Assembly: GCF_964059085.1 (NCBI RefSeq)
Contig: NZ_OZ060398.1
Span: 75,364 to 139,363, forward strand
Origin: Buchnera aphidicola (Mindarus abietinus)
GTDB lineage: Bacteria > Pseudomonadota > Gammaproteobacteria > Enterobacterales > Enterobacteriaceae
DNA: 64,000 nt
Reading direction: 5' to 3'
The position numbers and the translations under genes were made by a program. Shown piece after piece: positions 47,766 through 58,022 of this stretch; within the stretch, counting starts at the first letter, position 1, and the number at the start of each line of letters is the position of its first letter. The notes beneath the pieces are model-generated. The model was not told the origin of the DNA. It was given only the letters and a program-made list of their open reading frames with translations, and ran no database searches.

Positions 47766-48842
47766 ATGTATTATTTTTCTGATTTTGATTTTTTTTTACC
47801 TAAATCTCATATACCTTATTATCCGCTTCCATCAAGAAGCGAAAGCCGATTATTATTAGTTAACGGTGAAAATGGAAATATTAAACATACTTTTTTTAAA
47901 AATATTATTAATTATTTTAATCCTGAAGATTTGTTAATATTTAATAATACTAAAGTTATTCCGGCTAGAATTTTTGGAATAAGAGAAAAAACAGGCGGAA
48001 AAGTAGAAATTTTTGTTTTGGAAATAAAAAATGATACTACAGTAATAGCAAAAATTCGATCATCTAATTTTTCTAAAATAGGAGATGTTTTTATATGTGG
48101 GGAAAAAGATAAATTTTATTGTTCTATAATATCAATAAAAAAAAAATGTTTTGAAATAAAATTTCATAATATAAAAAAAGTGTTAGACTTATTATATTGT
48201 TTAGGACATGTTCCTCTACCTCCTTATATTCATCGAAAAGATAATATTCATGATAAAATTTCTTATCAAACGATTTATGGTAGTGAACCAGGGTCGATAG
48301 CTGCCCCTACTGCAGGTTTACATTTTGATCATTTTTTATTAGATAAATTAAAAAAAAGAAATTTTCAATTTGCATTTATCACTTTACATATTGGTTTAGG
48401 AACATTTCAAACGATTAAAACAAATAACATTAAAGATCATGTAATGCATTCAGAATATGTAAGAATAAATTCAGAAGTTATAGATAAAATAGAAAAATGC
48501 AAAAGGGGAGGGAATCGAGTTATAGCTGTCGGAACTAGTACAATAAGAGCTCTTGAAACTCTTCAAATTTATAGAAAAAAAAACAAGAGAAAAATTTCTT
48601 TTTTTGGAAAAACAAATATTTTTATTTACCCTGGCTATAAGCATACTATGGCTGATGCGTTAATAACAAATTTTCATCTTCCAAAATCAACATTGATATT
48701 ATTAGTAGCTTCTTTTTTAGGTTGTAAAAATACCATTAATGTTTATAAAGAAGCGATCAAGAAAAAATATAGATTTTTAAGTTACGGAGATGCAATGTTC
48801 ATTACCAAAAAAAAAAAAATGAAAATAAAAATGTTTTTTTAA
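47766..48842 (+). CDS. queA: S-adenosylmethionine:tRNA ribosyltransferase-isomerase
   Basis: 358 residues. It transfers and rearranges the ribosyl part of SAM onto preQ1 in tRNA to form epoxyqueuosine. Conserved FNNTKVIPARIFG, GHVPLPPYI, EPGSIAAPTAGLHF, TLHIGLGTFQTI, HSEYVRIN and YPGYKHTMADALITNFHLP. Two long coding A runs occur: ten at 48137-48146 and thirteen at 48807-48819 near the 3' end, where they encode a lysine run. No internal stop in the sequence. Upstream partner of tgt, as in E. coli. Confidence 0.95.
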   Translation: MYYFSDFDFFLPKSHIPYYPLPSRSESRLLLVNGENGNIKHTFFKNIINYFNPEDLLIFNNTKVIPARIFGIREKTGGKVEIFVLEIKNDTTVIAKIRSSNFSKIGDVFICGEKDKFYCSIISIKKKCFEIKFHNIKKVLDLLYCLGHVPLPPYIHRKDNIHDKISYQTIYGSEPGSIAAPTAGLHFDHFLLDKLKKRNFQFAFITLHIGLGTFQTIKTNNIKDHVMHSEYVRINSEVIDKIEKCKRGGNRVIAVGTSTIRALETLQIYRKKNKRKISFFGKTNIFIYPGYKHTMADALITNFHLPKSTLILLVASFLGCKNTINVYKEAIKKKYRFLSYGDAMFITKKKKMKIKMFF

Positions 48843-48878
48843 TTAAATAATAGATACTTAAATCTTATTACCTTATAA

Positions 48879-49991
<1,113 letters not shown>

Positions 49992-50335
49992 AAAAATAGC
50001 AGTATTTTTTTAATAAAATATTAACTATTATTAGTTAATAACTTTTATCATGTTTTTTATGAATTTTTATATTTTTTATCTAAATAAAAGATAATAAAAA
50101 GAAATAAATATTTATTAAATAATTAATAATTTTTTTCTAATTTTTTATGTTTAAAAAATATTTTAAAAGAATTAATTAAATCTATGTTTTTATATATTTT
50201 TTTACTAAAATATATTATATATATCATATAGATATATATAACATATATTTATTTTTTTTTAAAAGAAAATAAAAGCATTGAATAATTTACTTTTTATAAA
50301 AAATAGTTAAGTTAAAACAACTAATTTAATTTAAG
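49992..50335. other. Gene-free stretch between tgt and glyS
   Basis: 344 bases of A/T sequence between converging genes, with TA-repeat-like stretches around 50210-50250. yajC would follow tgt in E. coli; I find no frame or motif of it. No strong terminator with G/C pairs is seen. Confidence 0.55.
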
Positions 50336-52288
50336 TTAAATTAATAACGAAAAGTTTGTAATTTTTAAAAAAATTTTCTTTATTTTTTGTAAAAGTAATA
50401 AACGATTTAAACGAATATCTTGGTTTTCATGATAAATGATTGTTGTTTTAAAAAATTTTTCTATAAAATTTTGTAAATTAATTATTTCAAGTAATGAGTT
50501 TTTATATTTTTTTTTGTCTAAAAGTTCATTTATTATTTTTTTTGACCTTTTAAAAGCATGAAATAATTCTATTTCACTTAAATCAATTAAAATTTTTTCA
50601 TTAATAGTAGTATTAATTTTTTCTTTATTTTTTTTTAATATATTTTGAATTCTTTTATAAATTGCAATCAGTAATATTAGCTCACTTTTTAAAGAAGATA
50701 TTTCAATTATTCTATTATTAATTTCTATTAATTTTTCTAATTCTAAGGACAAAACAGATTTAATTATTTTAATAGAATATCCTTGATCTTTATAAAAATT
50801 AAATAATCGATTTAAAATAAATTGTTTTATTTGAAATATTATTTTTTTATTATTACTTAAAGGAATGTAATCAATTGATTTTTTAATTAATTCAGTTAAA
50901 TTGATATTAATTTGATTAAATAAAATTATTTTAATTATTCCTAAAGCTGCTCTTTTTAATGAAAAAGGATCTTTTTCTCCCGAAGGTATTTTATTAATTG
51001 AAAACATACTAGAAATAGTATCAATTTTATCTGCTATTAATAAAGTACAGGATACTGGATGAGATGGAATTTTTTTATTTCTTTTGAATAAATAATACTG
51101 TTCTTTAATAGCGTTAATTACTGGAAGAGATTCGTTATTATATGCAGCATAATAACTACCTATAATACCTTGTAATTCTGGAAATTCAAAAACCATGTTA
51201 GTAACAAGATCGCATTTTGATAACATAGAAGCACGAATAGCGTCTTTTAGATCTGCTTTAGTAAAAATAGAAATCCATTCTGATAATTTTTTTAATCGTA
51301 TTGTTTTATCGAATATAGTTCCTATTTTTTCTTGAAATATTATATTTTTTAAATTAGGAAGATAATTTTCTAATTTTATAAAACTATCTTTTTTTAAAAA
51401 AAATTCAATATCTAATAATCGTGAATGTATAACAGTTTCATTTCCAAAAATAATTTTTTTACTATTTTTTGTAATAATATTAGTGACAATTAAAAAATAG
51501 TTTTTTAACTTATTAGATTTTTCATATATTGGGAAACATTTCTGAATTTTTTGTATAACATGAATTAATATTTTTAATGGAATTTTTAGAAATTTTTTTT
51601 CAAATTTTCCTATTAAAATATCAGGCCATTCTACCAATGAGGTTGTTTCTTCTAATAAATTTTTATTAATTTTACAAATTCCATTTATTTTTTTTGTTTT
51701 TTTTAACATTTTCTTGAGTATTATTTTTTTTCTTTCTTCATAATCCGGTATTATTTTTCCTTCTTTCTTTAATAAAGAAGGATATTCTTTCGCATGAGTT
51801 AAAGTAATTTTTTGATTATGCATTAATAAATGCCCTGTAGTTGTTCGAGTAGCTGAAATATTAAATAATTTAATATCAATAATTTCTTTATTCAATAAAG
51901 CTAAAATATTTCTAACAGGTCTATAAAATCTGTATTCATTACTATCCCATTTCATTAATTTAGAAGAAATAATTTTTTTAATAGAAAAGTTAATGATTTT
52001 AGATAAAAAATAAATAACTTTTTTAGGATTTTTTTTTTCTTTCTCATTTAATTTTACTAAACTAATTATTTTTTTTTCTTTAGAAAAACTATAGTAATTT
52101 TCATTACTTAATAAATATAGTTTAATTGCTAGTCTTCTTGGTGTTGTAAAGCAAAATATTTTTTCATATTTTATATGATAAACAATTAATAATTTTTTAA
52201 AATTATTAAAAAAAGATTCTGATAGGTCTCGAAGTATATCTGCAGGAAGTTCTTCTGTTCTTAATTCAAATAAAAATATTTTTTTCAT
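50336..52288 (-). CDS. glyS: Glycyl-tRNA synthetase beta subunit
   Basis: 650 residues against 689 in E. coli, with an even spread of small deletions. FELRTEELPADILRDL at the start, RPVRNILALL, SLVEWPDILIGKFE, FLVTNI-type FLIVTNII, the HD-like SKCDLVTNMVFEFPELQGIIGSYYA, LLIADKIDTISSMF, and PSGEKDPFSLKRAALGIIKI are conserved. The C-terminal anticodon-binding domain is strongly diverged but in frame. It partners GlyQ, whose gene lies 26 bases upstream. Confidence 0.95.
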   Translation of the reverse strand: MKKIFLFELRTEELPADILRDLSESFFNNFKKLLIVYHIKYEKIFCFTTPRRLAIKLYLLSNENYYSFSKEKKIISLVKLNEKEKKNPKKVIYFLSKIINFSIKKIISSKLMKWDSNEYRFYRPVRNILALLNKEIIDIKLFNISATRTTTGHLLMHNQKITLTHAKEYPSLLKKEGKIIPDYEERKKIILKKMLKKTKKINGICKINKNLLEETTSLVEWPDILIGKFEKKFLKIPLKILIHVIQKIQKCFPIYEKSNKLKNYFLIVTNIITKNSKKIIFGNETVIHSRLLDIEFFLKKDSFIKLENYLPNLKNIIFQEKIGTIFDKTIRLKKLSEWISIFTKADLKDAIRASMLSKCDLVTNMVFEFPELQGIIGSYYAAYNNESLPVINAIKEQYYLFKRNKKIPSHPVSCTLLIADKIDTISSMFSINKIPSGEKDPFSLKRAALGIIKIILFNQININLTELIKKSIDYIPLSNNKKIIFQIKQFILNRLFNFYKDQGYSIKIIKSVLSLELEKLIEINNRIIEISSLKSELILLIAIYKRIQNILKKNKEKINTTINEKILIDLSEIELFHAFKRSKKIINELLDKKKYKNSLLEIINLQNFIEKFFKTTIIYHENQDIRLNRLLLLQKIKKIFLKITNFSLLI

Positions 52289-52314
52289 AGTATAAGTCCT
52301 CTTAATAAAAATCG

Positions 52315-53187
52315 TTATAGGTTTTTATATTTAGTGGCTATTTCTTTAGTTAATGCACGTATAAAAAGAATTTTTTTTTGTCTTTCTGAAGAAGACATAG
52401 TTTTTTTAGCATCTAACAAATTAAAATTATGTATAGCATATAAAGCATGTTCATATGATGGAATTAATAATGCAGGATTAAGAGATAATAATCTTTTAGA
52501 TTCTAATAAATGATTTTCAAAAAGATTTAGTAATAATTGAATATTAGAATGTTTAAAATTATAAGAAGATTGTTCTATTTCATTTTTAAGAAATAAATCT
52601 TTATAAGTAATACTATTTTTTTTATTTTTACTCCAGATTAATTTATATACGTTTGTAACGTTTTGTATATACATACAAATTCTTTCTAGTCCATATGTAA
52701 TTTCAACTGTAATAGGATCACAGTGTAATCCTCCTACTTGTTGAAAATATGTAAATTGAGTAATTTCCATTCCATTTAACCATACTTCCCATCCAACCCC
52801 CCAGGCTCCTAAAGTAGTATTTTCCCAATTATCCTCTATAAAACGTATATCATTTTCAGAAGGATCAATAAAAATATGTTTTAGAGATTCTAAATAAAGT
52901 TCTTGAATATTTGATGGAACTGGTTTAATTATAATTTGAAATTGATAGTAATGTTGTAAACGATTATTATTTTTTCCATATCTTCCATCATAAGGTCTTC
53001 TAGAAGGTTGAATATATCCAAATTTAGCAGGAGTACTATTTATAGTAGAAAAGAATGTTTTGTGATGAAATGTACCTGCTCCAACAGAAATATCAAGAGG
53101 TTGAATAATAGTACATCCATTTTCAGTCCAAAAATTTTCTAATTTATGAATAGTTTCATAAATAGTTAAATATTTTTTTTTTTTCAT
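52315..53187 (-). CDS. glyQ: Glycyl-tRNA synthetase alpha subunit
   Basis: 290 residues. Class II catalytic subunit: [46 protein letters not shown] in conserved pieces, [86 protein letters not shown]. All motifs for glycyl-adenylate formation are intact. First gene of the glyQ-glyS pair; divergent from nfo. Confidence 0.97.
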   Translation of the reverse strand: MKKKKYLTIYETIHKLENFWTENGCTIIQPLDISVGAGTFHHKTFFSTINSTPAKFGYIQPSRRPYDGRYGKNNNRLQHYYQFQIIIKPVPSNIQELYLESLKHIFIDPSENDIRFIEDNWENTTLGAWGVGWEVWLNGMEITQFTYFQQVGGLHCDPITVEITYGLERICMYIQNVTNVYKLIWSKNKKNSITYKDLFLKNEIEQSSYNFKHSNIQLLLNLFENHLLESKRLLSLNPALLIPSYEHALYAIHNFNLLDAKKTMSSSERQKKILFIRALTKEIATKYKNL

Positions 53188-53362
53188 TTTTTTCTCATAA
53201 GGTTAATTATAAAAATTAGATATTAATTATTAATTAATAGTAAAAAACTATGCTTTTATAAAAAATTTTATTTTAATTCTTTAAATATTAATTAAAGAGT
53301 ATTATTTACATTAATAATATAATCGTTTATAAATTATATATTAATAAAAAATAATTTTATTC

Positions 53363-53398
53363 AATAAATATTTTTTTTTAATAAAAAAAATATTTATT
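53363..53398. repeat. 16-bp A/T hairpin in the glyQ-nfo divergent spacer
   Basis: A perfect 16-bp stem (53363-53378 with 53383-53398) and a 4-base loop TAAT, in the 289-base spacer between divergent genes. It cannot be a terminator for either flanking gene by position. Another small inverted repeat (TATGTT...AACATA) lies close by at about 53407-53426. Confidence 0.6.
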
Positions 53399-53476
53399 AA
53401 AAAAATATGTTGTTCTTTTAACATATAGTACTATACATATATATATCATTATTATTTTTTTGGATTAGTTAAGAAT

Positions 53477-54313
53477 ATGAAATATATAGGAGCACACGTA
53501 AGTGCTGCAGGCGGATTAAAAATGGCAGTTATTAGAGCTCATGAACTGGGTGCAACTGCTTTTTCATTTTTTACTAAAAATCAAAGAAGGTGGAAATCTT
53601 TACCGTTAAGTGAATTAGAGATATTAGATTTTAAAACTGCATGCACTAAATATAAATTTAAAAAATCTAAAATACTACCTCATAGTAGTTATTTGATTAA
53701 TTTATGTCATCCTGAAAAAAAATTATTAAAAAAATCTAGAAAAGCATTTATTGATGAATTATATCGTTGTCAGCAACTAGGTTTATTATATTTAAATTTT
53801 CATCCAGGTAGTTTTTTAAGAGAAATTAATAAAGATAAATCTTTACAACTTGTTTCAGATTCGATTAACATAGCTTTAGAAAAAGTAAAAGGAGTAAGTG
53901 CAGTAATAGAAAATACTGCTGGACAAGGAACCAATATAGGGTTTTGTTTCGAGCAATTATTTAAAATAATACAAAAAGTTGATGATAAATCAAGAGTAGG
54001 AATATGTATAGATACATGTCATCTGTTTTCTTCTGGATATGACTTAAGAACAGAAAAAGATTGTAGGAATACGTTTAAATTATTTAAAGAAATTATAGGA
54101 TTTAAGTACTTAAAAGGAATGCATTTAAATGATTCTAAATCAACTTTTAATAGTCGTTTAGATCGTCATCATAATTTAGGAAAAGGAAATATAGGAATAA
54201 TTCCTTTTAATTGGATTATTAAACAAAAAGAATTTGAAAATATTCCTTTAATTTTAGAAACTACTGATTCTAGTTTGTGGAAACAAGAAATATCTTTATT
54301 ACAATCCATGTAG
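53477..54313 (+). CDS. nfo: Endonuclease IV
   Basis: 278 residues, near the 285 of E. coli. Zinc-dependent AP endonuclease. Conserved [10 protein letters not shown] at the start, [67 protein letters not shown] and [12 protein letters not shown], which together carry the three-zinc ligand set. ATG 53477. Complements Nth in base-excision repair. Confidence 0.96.
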   Translation: MKYIGAHVSAAGGLKMAVIRAHELGATAFSFFTKNQRRWKSLPLSELEILDFKTACTKYKFKKSKILPHSSYLINLCHPEKKLLKKSRKAFIDELYRCQQLGLLYLNFHPGSFLREINKDKSLQLVSDSINIALEKVKGVSAVIENTAGQGTNIGFCFEQLFKIIQKVDDKSRVGICIDTCHLFSSGYDLRTEKDCRNTFKLFKEIIGFKYLKGMHLNDSKSTFNSRLDRHHNLGKGNIGIIPFNWIIKQKEFENIPLILETTDSSLWKQEISLLQSM

Positions 54314-54398
54314 TATTTGTTTTTGATTTGTAAAAATTATTAACTTTTTATAAAAATTAATATATAAAATTTATGTTTTTATTTCATAGGAATAAATA

Positions 54399-54674
54399 AT
54401 GTTAACTATTCATGCTGTAGAAAGAAAAAAAATAGGAAAAAGTGCTAGCAGACTTTTACGAACAAATAATAAATTTCCAGCTATAGTGTATGGAAAAAAA
54501 AAACCTATTTTGCACATTCAAATAGATGATAAGATTATTATCAATTTAAAATTTAATAAAAAAGAAGTAGAATTAATTGTTTCTGAAAAAAAATATATTG
54601 TTATAATTAAAGAAATTCACTATCATGCATTTAAACCTAAAATAACACATATAGATTTCATCTATGTGAACTAA
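54399..54674 (+). CDS. rplY: 50S ribosomal protein L25
   Basis: 91 residues, near the 94 of E. coli, short form without the CTC extension. Conserved KKIGKSASRLLR, FPAIVYG and the C-terminal HIDFIYV. L25 binds 5S rRNA. ATAGGAATAA precedes the ATG. A tRNA-Pro gene follows after 67 bases. Confidence 0.94.
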   Translation: MLTIHAVERKKIGKSASRLLRTNNKFPAIVYGKKKPILHIQIDDKIIINLKFNKKEVELIVSEKKYIVIIKEIHYHAFKPKITHIDFIYVN

Positions 54675-54741
54675 ATTAAAATGTTAATATATTTTATTTT
54701 TTATAAATGTTTAATACAATAGAAACTATTTAAATAAATTT

Positions 54742-54815
54742 CGGCACGTAGCGCAGTTTGGTAGCGCACTGTCATGGGGTGTCAGTGGTCGAGGGTTCAA
54801 ATCCCTCCGTGCCGA
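54742..54815 (+). tRNA. tRNA-Pro (anticodon GGG)
   Basis: Cloverleaf: acceptor CGGCACG/CGTGCCG, D arm GCGC...GCGC, anticodon stem CTGTC/GTCAG with a T-T mismatch that E. coli ProL also has, loop ATGGGGT giving anticodon GGG, T arm GAGGG TTCAAAT CCCTC. Discriminator A. The CCA end is not encoded. It closely matches E. coli proL and would read CCC and CCU. Confidence 0.97.
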
Positions 54816-54872
54816 TTATTTTAAAAATATAGTATTTAACTTTTACAAATTTTTTTAAATGAATATTTTTTA

Positions 54873-55637
54873 TTAAAAAGAAATAATTTTTATTATCGCA
54901 TGTCTTAAAAATGATATTTTTGGATGAAATTGAAGTAAAATAAATCCAATAGATCCAAAAAAAATTAATATATATCCAATATAATTAATTTTTTTTATTG
55001 ATAATGATAGGGTTAATAGTTGATTAGAGTTTTTATGTCTATTTATCCATAAAAACCATATTCCACTAGAAAATATTAAAAGTATTGTTAATAATATCCA
55101 TTTAAGATTATCATCATTTCCATTATAATTTGGGGAATCTATTACTATTCCTGTTATAATTCCGGGAAAAAAACAAATAGGAGGCCATAACAAACAGCCA
55201 ATCATATCAGGAATTATAAATTTTTTAAAAGATAATTTTAACATTCCTGAAACCATTGGAATTAGAGCTCTGGTAGGCCCAATAAAACGACCAATCAGTA
55301 TTGTTGCCATACTATGAGTACGAACAGTATTTTGTATTTTTAAAAGAACAGATTCATATCTTTTTATATTTTTTAAAAAATACAACCAGTGCTTAAATTT
55401 TAAACCTAGAAAATAGGATAAACAATCTCCAAGTAAACATCCTACACTACTTGTTACCCATGCTGAATAAAAATTTAAACTTTGATTGCCTATTAAAGTA
55501 CCTATCATAGACATAAAAACAATGCCTGGTAAAAACAAACCAATTATTGCTAATGATTCCAAAAAAGAAATTATAATTATAATTATATAAGAATAAGTTA
55601 AAGATTGCAGCAATAGTAATTTTAACCATGATTCCAT
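54873..55637 (-). CDS. yabI: DedA-family membrane protein YabI
   Basis: 254 residues, the E. coli length. DedA/SNARE-associated fold with FLESLAIIGLFLPGIVFMSMIG at the N-terminus, GCLLGDCLSYFLG, and the family signature ILIGRFIGPTRALIPMVSGML, followed by DMIGCLLWP. Two further helices end the protein. DedA proteins are inner-membrane and linked to lipid recycling and membrane potential; polyprenyl-phosphate flipping is reported for some members. The exact function of YabI is unknown. Confidence 0.93.
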   Translation of the reverse strand: MESWLKLLLLQSLTYSYIIIIIISFLESLAIIGLFLPGIVFMSMIGTLIGNQSLNFYSAWVTSSVGCLLGDCLSYFLGLKFKHWLYFLKNIKRYESVLLKIQNTVRTHSMATILIGRFIGPTRALIPMVSGMLKLSFKKFIIPDMIGCLLWPPICFFPGIITGIVIDSPNYNGNDDNLKWILLTILLIFSSGIWFLWINRHKNSNQLLTLSLSIKKINYIGYILIFFGSIGFILLQFHPKISFLRHAIIKIISF

Positions 55638-55793
55638 AAATTCTCATTTCATTTATATTAATTTATGTTTTATATATTTTATACTTTATCGAAAAAAATA
55701 AAATTTATATTTTTTATTATTTTATAAAAAATATTTTTTACAAAAAAAAAATAATTTATGCTGTATTTTTTAAAAAAAAATGAGTTATATTAT

Positions 55794-56609
55794 ATGCAAA
55801 AAAAAATGCAATCATTTCAACCTTCTAAAAAATTAGGACAAAATTTTTTAGTTGATAAAAATTTTATTAGTAAAATTGTTAATAGTATTAACCCAAAATT
55901 AGGAGAGATTTTGTTAGAAATTGGTCCTGGATTAGGTTCTTTAACCTTTCCTATATTAGAATATATAGAAAAGCTATATGCTATAGAAATTGATAAAAAT
56001 TTGTCAAAAAAATTAAAAAATTTTTTTCCTTCAAAAAAATTGGTAATTTTTTCTAAAAATGTTATGAAATTTAATTTTTTAGAATTTTATAGGAAAAATA
56101 ATAAACCAATACGAATTTTTGGAAATTTACCATATAATATTTCAGTATTTTTATTACTAAAATTAATAGAATTTAGTAGTATTATAAAAGATATGCATTT
56201 TATGTTTCAAACAGAAGTAGCAAATCGTATTCAGGCTCATCCCAATAAAAAAAATTATGGAAAATTAAGTGTTATTATTCAGTATTTTTTTAAAGTCACT
56301 CCAATATTAGATATTTCTAAACAATCTTTTTTCCCTATTCCTAAAGTTAATTCTTCTTTTATTCGTTTACAGCCACATATTTGTTCTCCTTATTATGTGA
56401 AAAATGTTAAGATATTATCTTATATTACTAATATAGCATTTTCTCAAAGGAGAAAAATAGTTCGACATAGTTTATCAAAACTATTTTCTGAAAAAAAATT
56501 ATATGATTTAGGGATTAATCCTTTACTAAGAGCTGAAAATATATCAATATCTGAATATTGTCGTTTAACTGATTATTTAGTTAAAAAAAATTTTTTAATT
56601 CCAAAATGA
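55794..56609 (+). CDS. rsmA: 16S rRNA dimethyladenosine transferase
   Basis: 271 residues from MQKKMQSFQPSKKLGQNFL; ATG 55806 is an alternative, while the frame's first ATG (55758) adds unrelated residues. SAM-binding EIGPGLGSLTFP, catalytic GNLPYNISVFLL (NLPY motif), QTEVANRIQAHP, FSQRRKIVRHSLSKLF near the C-terminus. It dimethylates two adjacent adenines at the 3' end of 16S rRNA (KsgA). apaH follows, but apaG, which lies between them in E. coli, is missing. Confidence 0.95.
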   Translation: MQKKMQSFQPSKKLGQNFLVDKNFISKIVNSINPKLGEILLEIGPGLGSLTFPILEYIEKLYAIEIDKNLSKKLKNFFPSKKLVIFSKNVMKFNFLEFYRKNNKPIRIFGNLPYNISVFLLLKLIEFSSIIKDMHFMFQTEVANRIQAHPNKKNYGKLSVIIQYFFKVTPILDISKQSFFPIPKVNSSFIRLQPHICSPYYVKNVKILSYITNIAFSQRRKIVRHSLSKLFSEKKLYDLGINPLLRAENISISEYCRLTDYLVKKNFLIPK

Positions 56610-56702
56610 AAAATTTTTTATATTTAGTTTTTAAAATATAATAAAAAATTTATTAAAAATATTTTTTGTTAGTTACATTTTTAATTATTTAGGAAAAAAT
56701 AA

Positions 56703-57509
56703 ATGAGTAATTATTTTGTAGGAGATGTTCATGGTTGTTATAAAGAATTAAAATTGTTATTAGAACAAGTTAAATTTAATCCGTCTAAAGATGTACTTTG
56801 GTTAAGTGGAGATTTAGTTTCAAGAGGCCCTGATTCTTTAAGTGTTCTCCAATATATTTTTTCATTGGAAAAATCAGCGAAAATAGTGTTAGGAAATCAT
56901 GATTTAAATTTGTTATTGATACATTCTGGATTAAGAAAGCATACTAAAAAAGATAATTTAACTAAATTATTAAAATCAAGCGACCTTGATGAATTAATTA
57001 GGTGGTTACGAAATCAACCCTTATTAAGAGTAGAAGAAGAAAAGAAAATACTAATCTCTCATGCTGGAATTTCTCCTCAATGGAATATTGAAACAGCAAA
57101 AAAATGTGCTAAAGAATGTAAACTATTATTAAAGAAAAAAAATTATTTTAATATTCTAAATTCTATTAGAGGAGATTATCCAAATTATTGGAAAGATAAA
57201 TTAACTGGAATTTTCCGATTTAGATTTTCTGTAAATGTCTTAACGAGAATGCGATATTGTTATTTAGATGGTAGCTTAGAAATGAATTCTAAAGAAAATC
57301 CATCTTTTATTAAAAAAAAAATTAAACCTTGGTATGAAATTAAAAACCCTGCTATTAGCGAAAATTATAAAGTTTTTTTTGGACATTGGTCAACTTTATC
57401 AGGAACTAAAACTCCAGATTGGGTAATACCATTAGATACAGGTTGTTGTTGGGGAGGAGGATTAACAATGTTTCGATTTGAAGATAAAAAAAAATTTGTT
57501 CAATTTTGA
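56703..57509 (+). CDS. apaH: Diadenosine tetraphosphatase
   Basis: 268 residues. Calcineurin-type phosphoesterase with VGDVHGCYKEL, WLSGDLVSRGPDS and LGNHDLNLL metal motifs near the N-terminus, ISHAGISPQW, and the C-terminal FFGHWSTL and PLDTGCCWGG. It cleaves Ap4A and also removes Np4 caps from RNA in E. coli. Converges with folA, nine bases apart. Confidence 0.96.
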   Translation: MSNYFVGDVHGCYKELKLLLEQVKFNPSKDVLWLSGDLVSRGPDSLSVLQYIFSLEKSAKIVLGNHDLNLLLIHSGLRKHTKKDNLTKLLKSSDLDELIRWLRNQPLLRVEEEKKILISHAGISPQWNIETAKKCAKECKLLLKKKNYFNILNSIRGDYPNYWKDKLTGIFRFRFSVNVLTRMRYCYLDGSLEMNSKENPSFIKKKIKPWYEIKNPAISENYKVFFGHWSTLSGTKTPDWVIPLDTGCCWGGGLTMFRFEDKKKFVQF

Positions 57510-57518
57510 TATTTAAGT

Positions 57519-58022
57519 TCACTTGGTTTTTCTAACTAATATATTAAAGCAGAATTCTATTTTTTTTAAATCAGAAAAATAGTAATTCTTTTTATAAAAA
57601 GTTGCTTTCCATATGTTTTTGTTTAAAAAATTGGGGAAATATGAGTCTCCTTGAGTATAAAGATTAATACTTGTAATATATAATTTATCAACATAAGGGA
57701 ACATTTGGAAATAGATACTTGATCCACCAATAATCATAATTTCTTTTTTTTTGTTTTTCATCTCGAATTGAAATAATTCTTTAATAGATAAAAAAGAAAT
57801 AACTCCCTTAGTAGTAATCGGATTACTACTAATGATGATATTTTTTCGCATAGGTAAGGGTTTACAATGTAATGTTTCCCAAGTTTTTCGACCCATTACA
57901 ACATATTTATTAATAGTATTTTTTTTAAACCAATATAAATCTTCTGGTATGTACCAAGGTATTTTTTGTTTAAATCCTATTACTAAATTTTTACTTACAG
58001 CAGCTATTAAACTAAAAGTCAT
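57519..58022 (-). CDS. folA: Dihydrofolate reductase
   Basis: 167 residues against 159 in E. coli. [16 protein letters not shown], active-site aspartate in [48 protein letters not shown] and GDSYFP are conserved. It regenerates tetrahydrofolate. The start overlaps the end of carB by 11 bases, so it probably belongs to the dapB-carAB transcript. Confidence 0.96.
   Translation of the reverse strand: MTFSLIAAVSKNLVIGFKQKIPWYIPEDLYWFKKNTINKYVVMGRKTWETLHCKPLPMRKNIIISSNPITTKGVISFLSIKELFQFEMKNKKKEIMIIGGSSIYFQMFPYVDKLYITSINLYTQGDSYFPNFLNKNIWKATFYKKNYYFSDLKKIEFCFNILVRKTK

Noticed and set aside
50200..50260. TA-rich stretch after tgt as a replication origin or repeat array
   Set aside because: Only short imperfect TATA runs; no DnaA boxes or regular unit length.
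49992..50335. yajC pseudogene
   Set aside because: No stretch of translated sequence in any frame resembles YajC, so only its absence can be stated.
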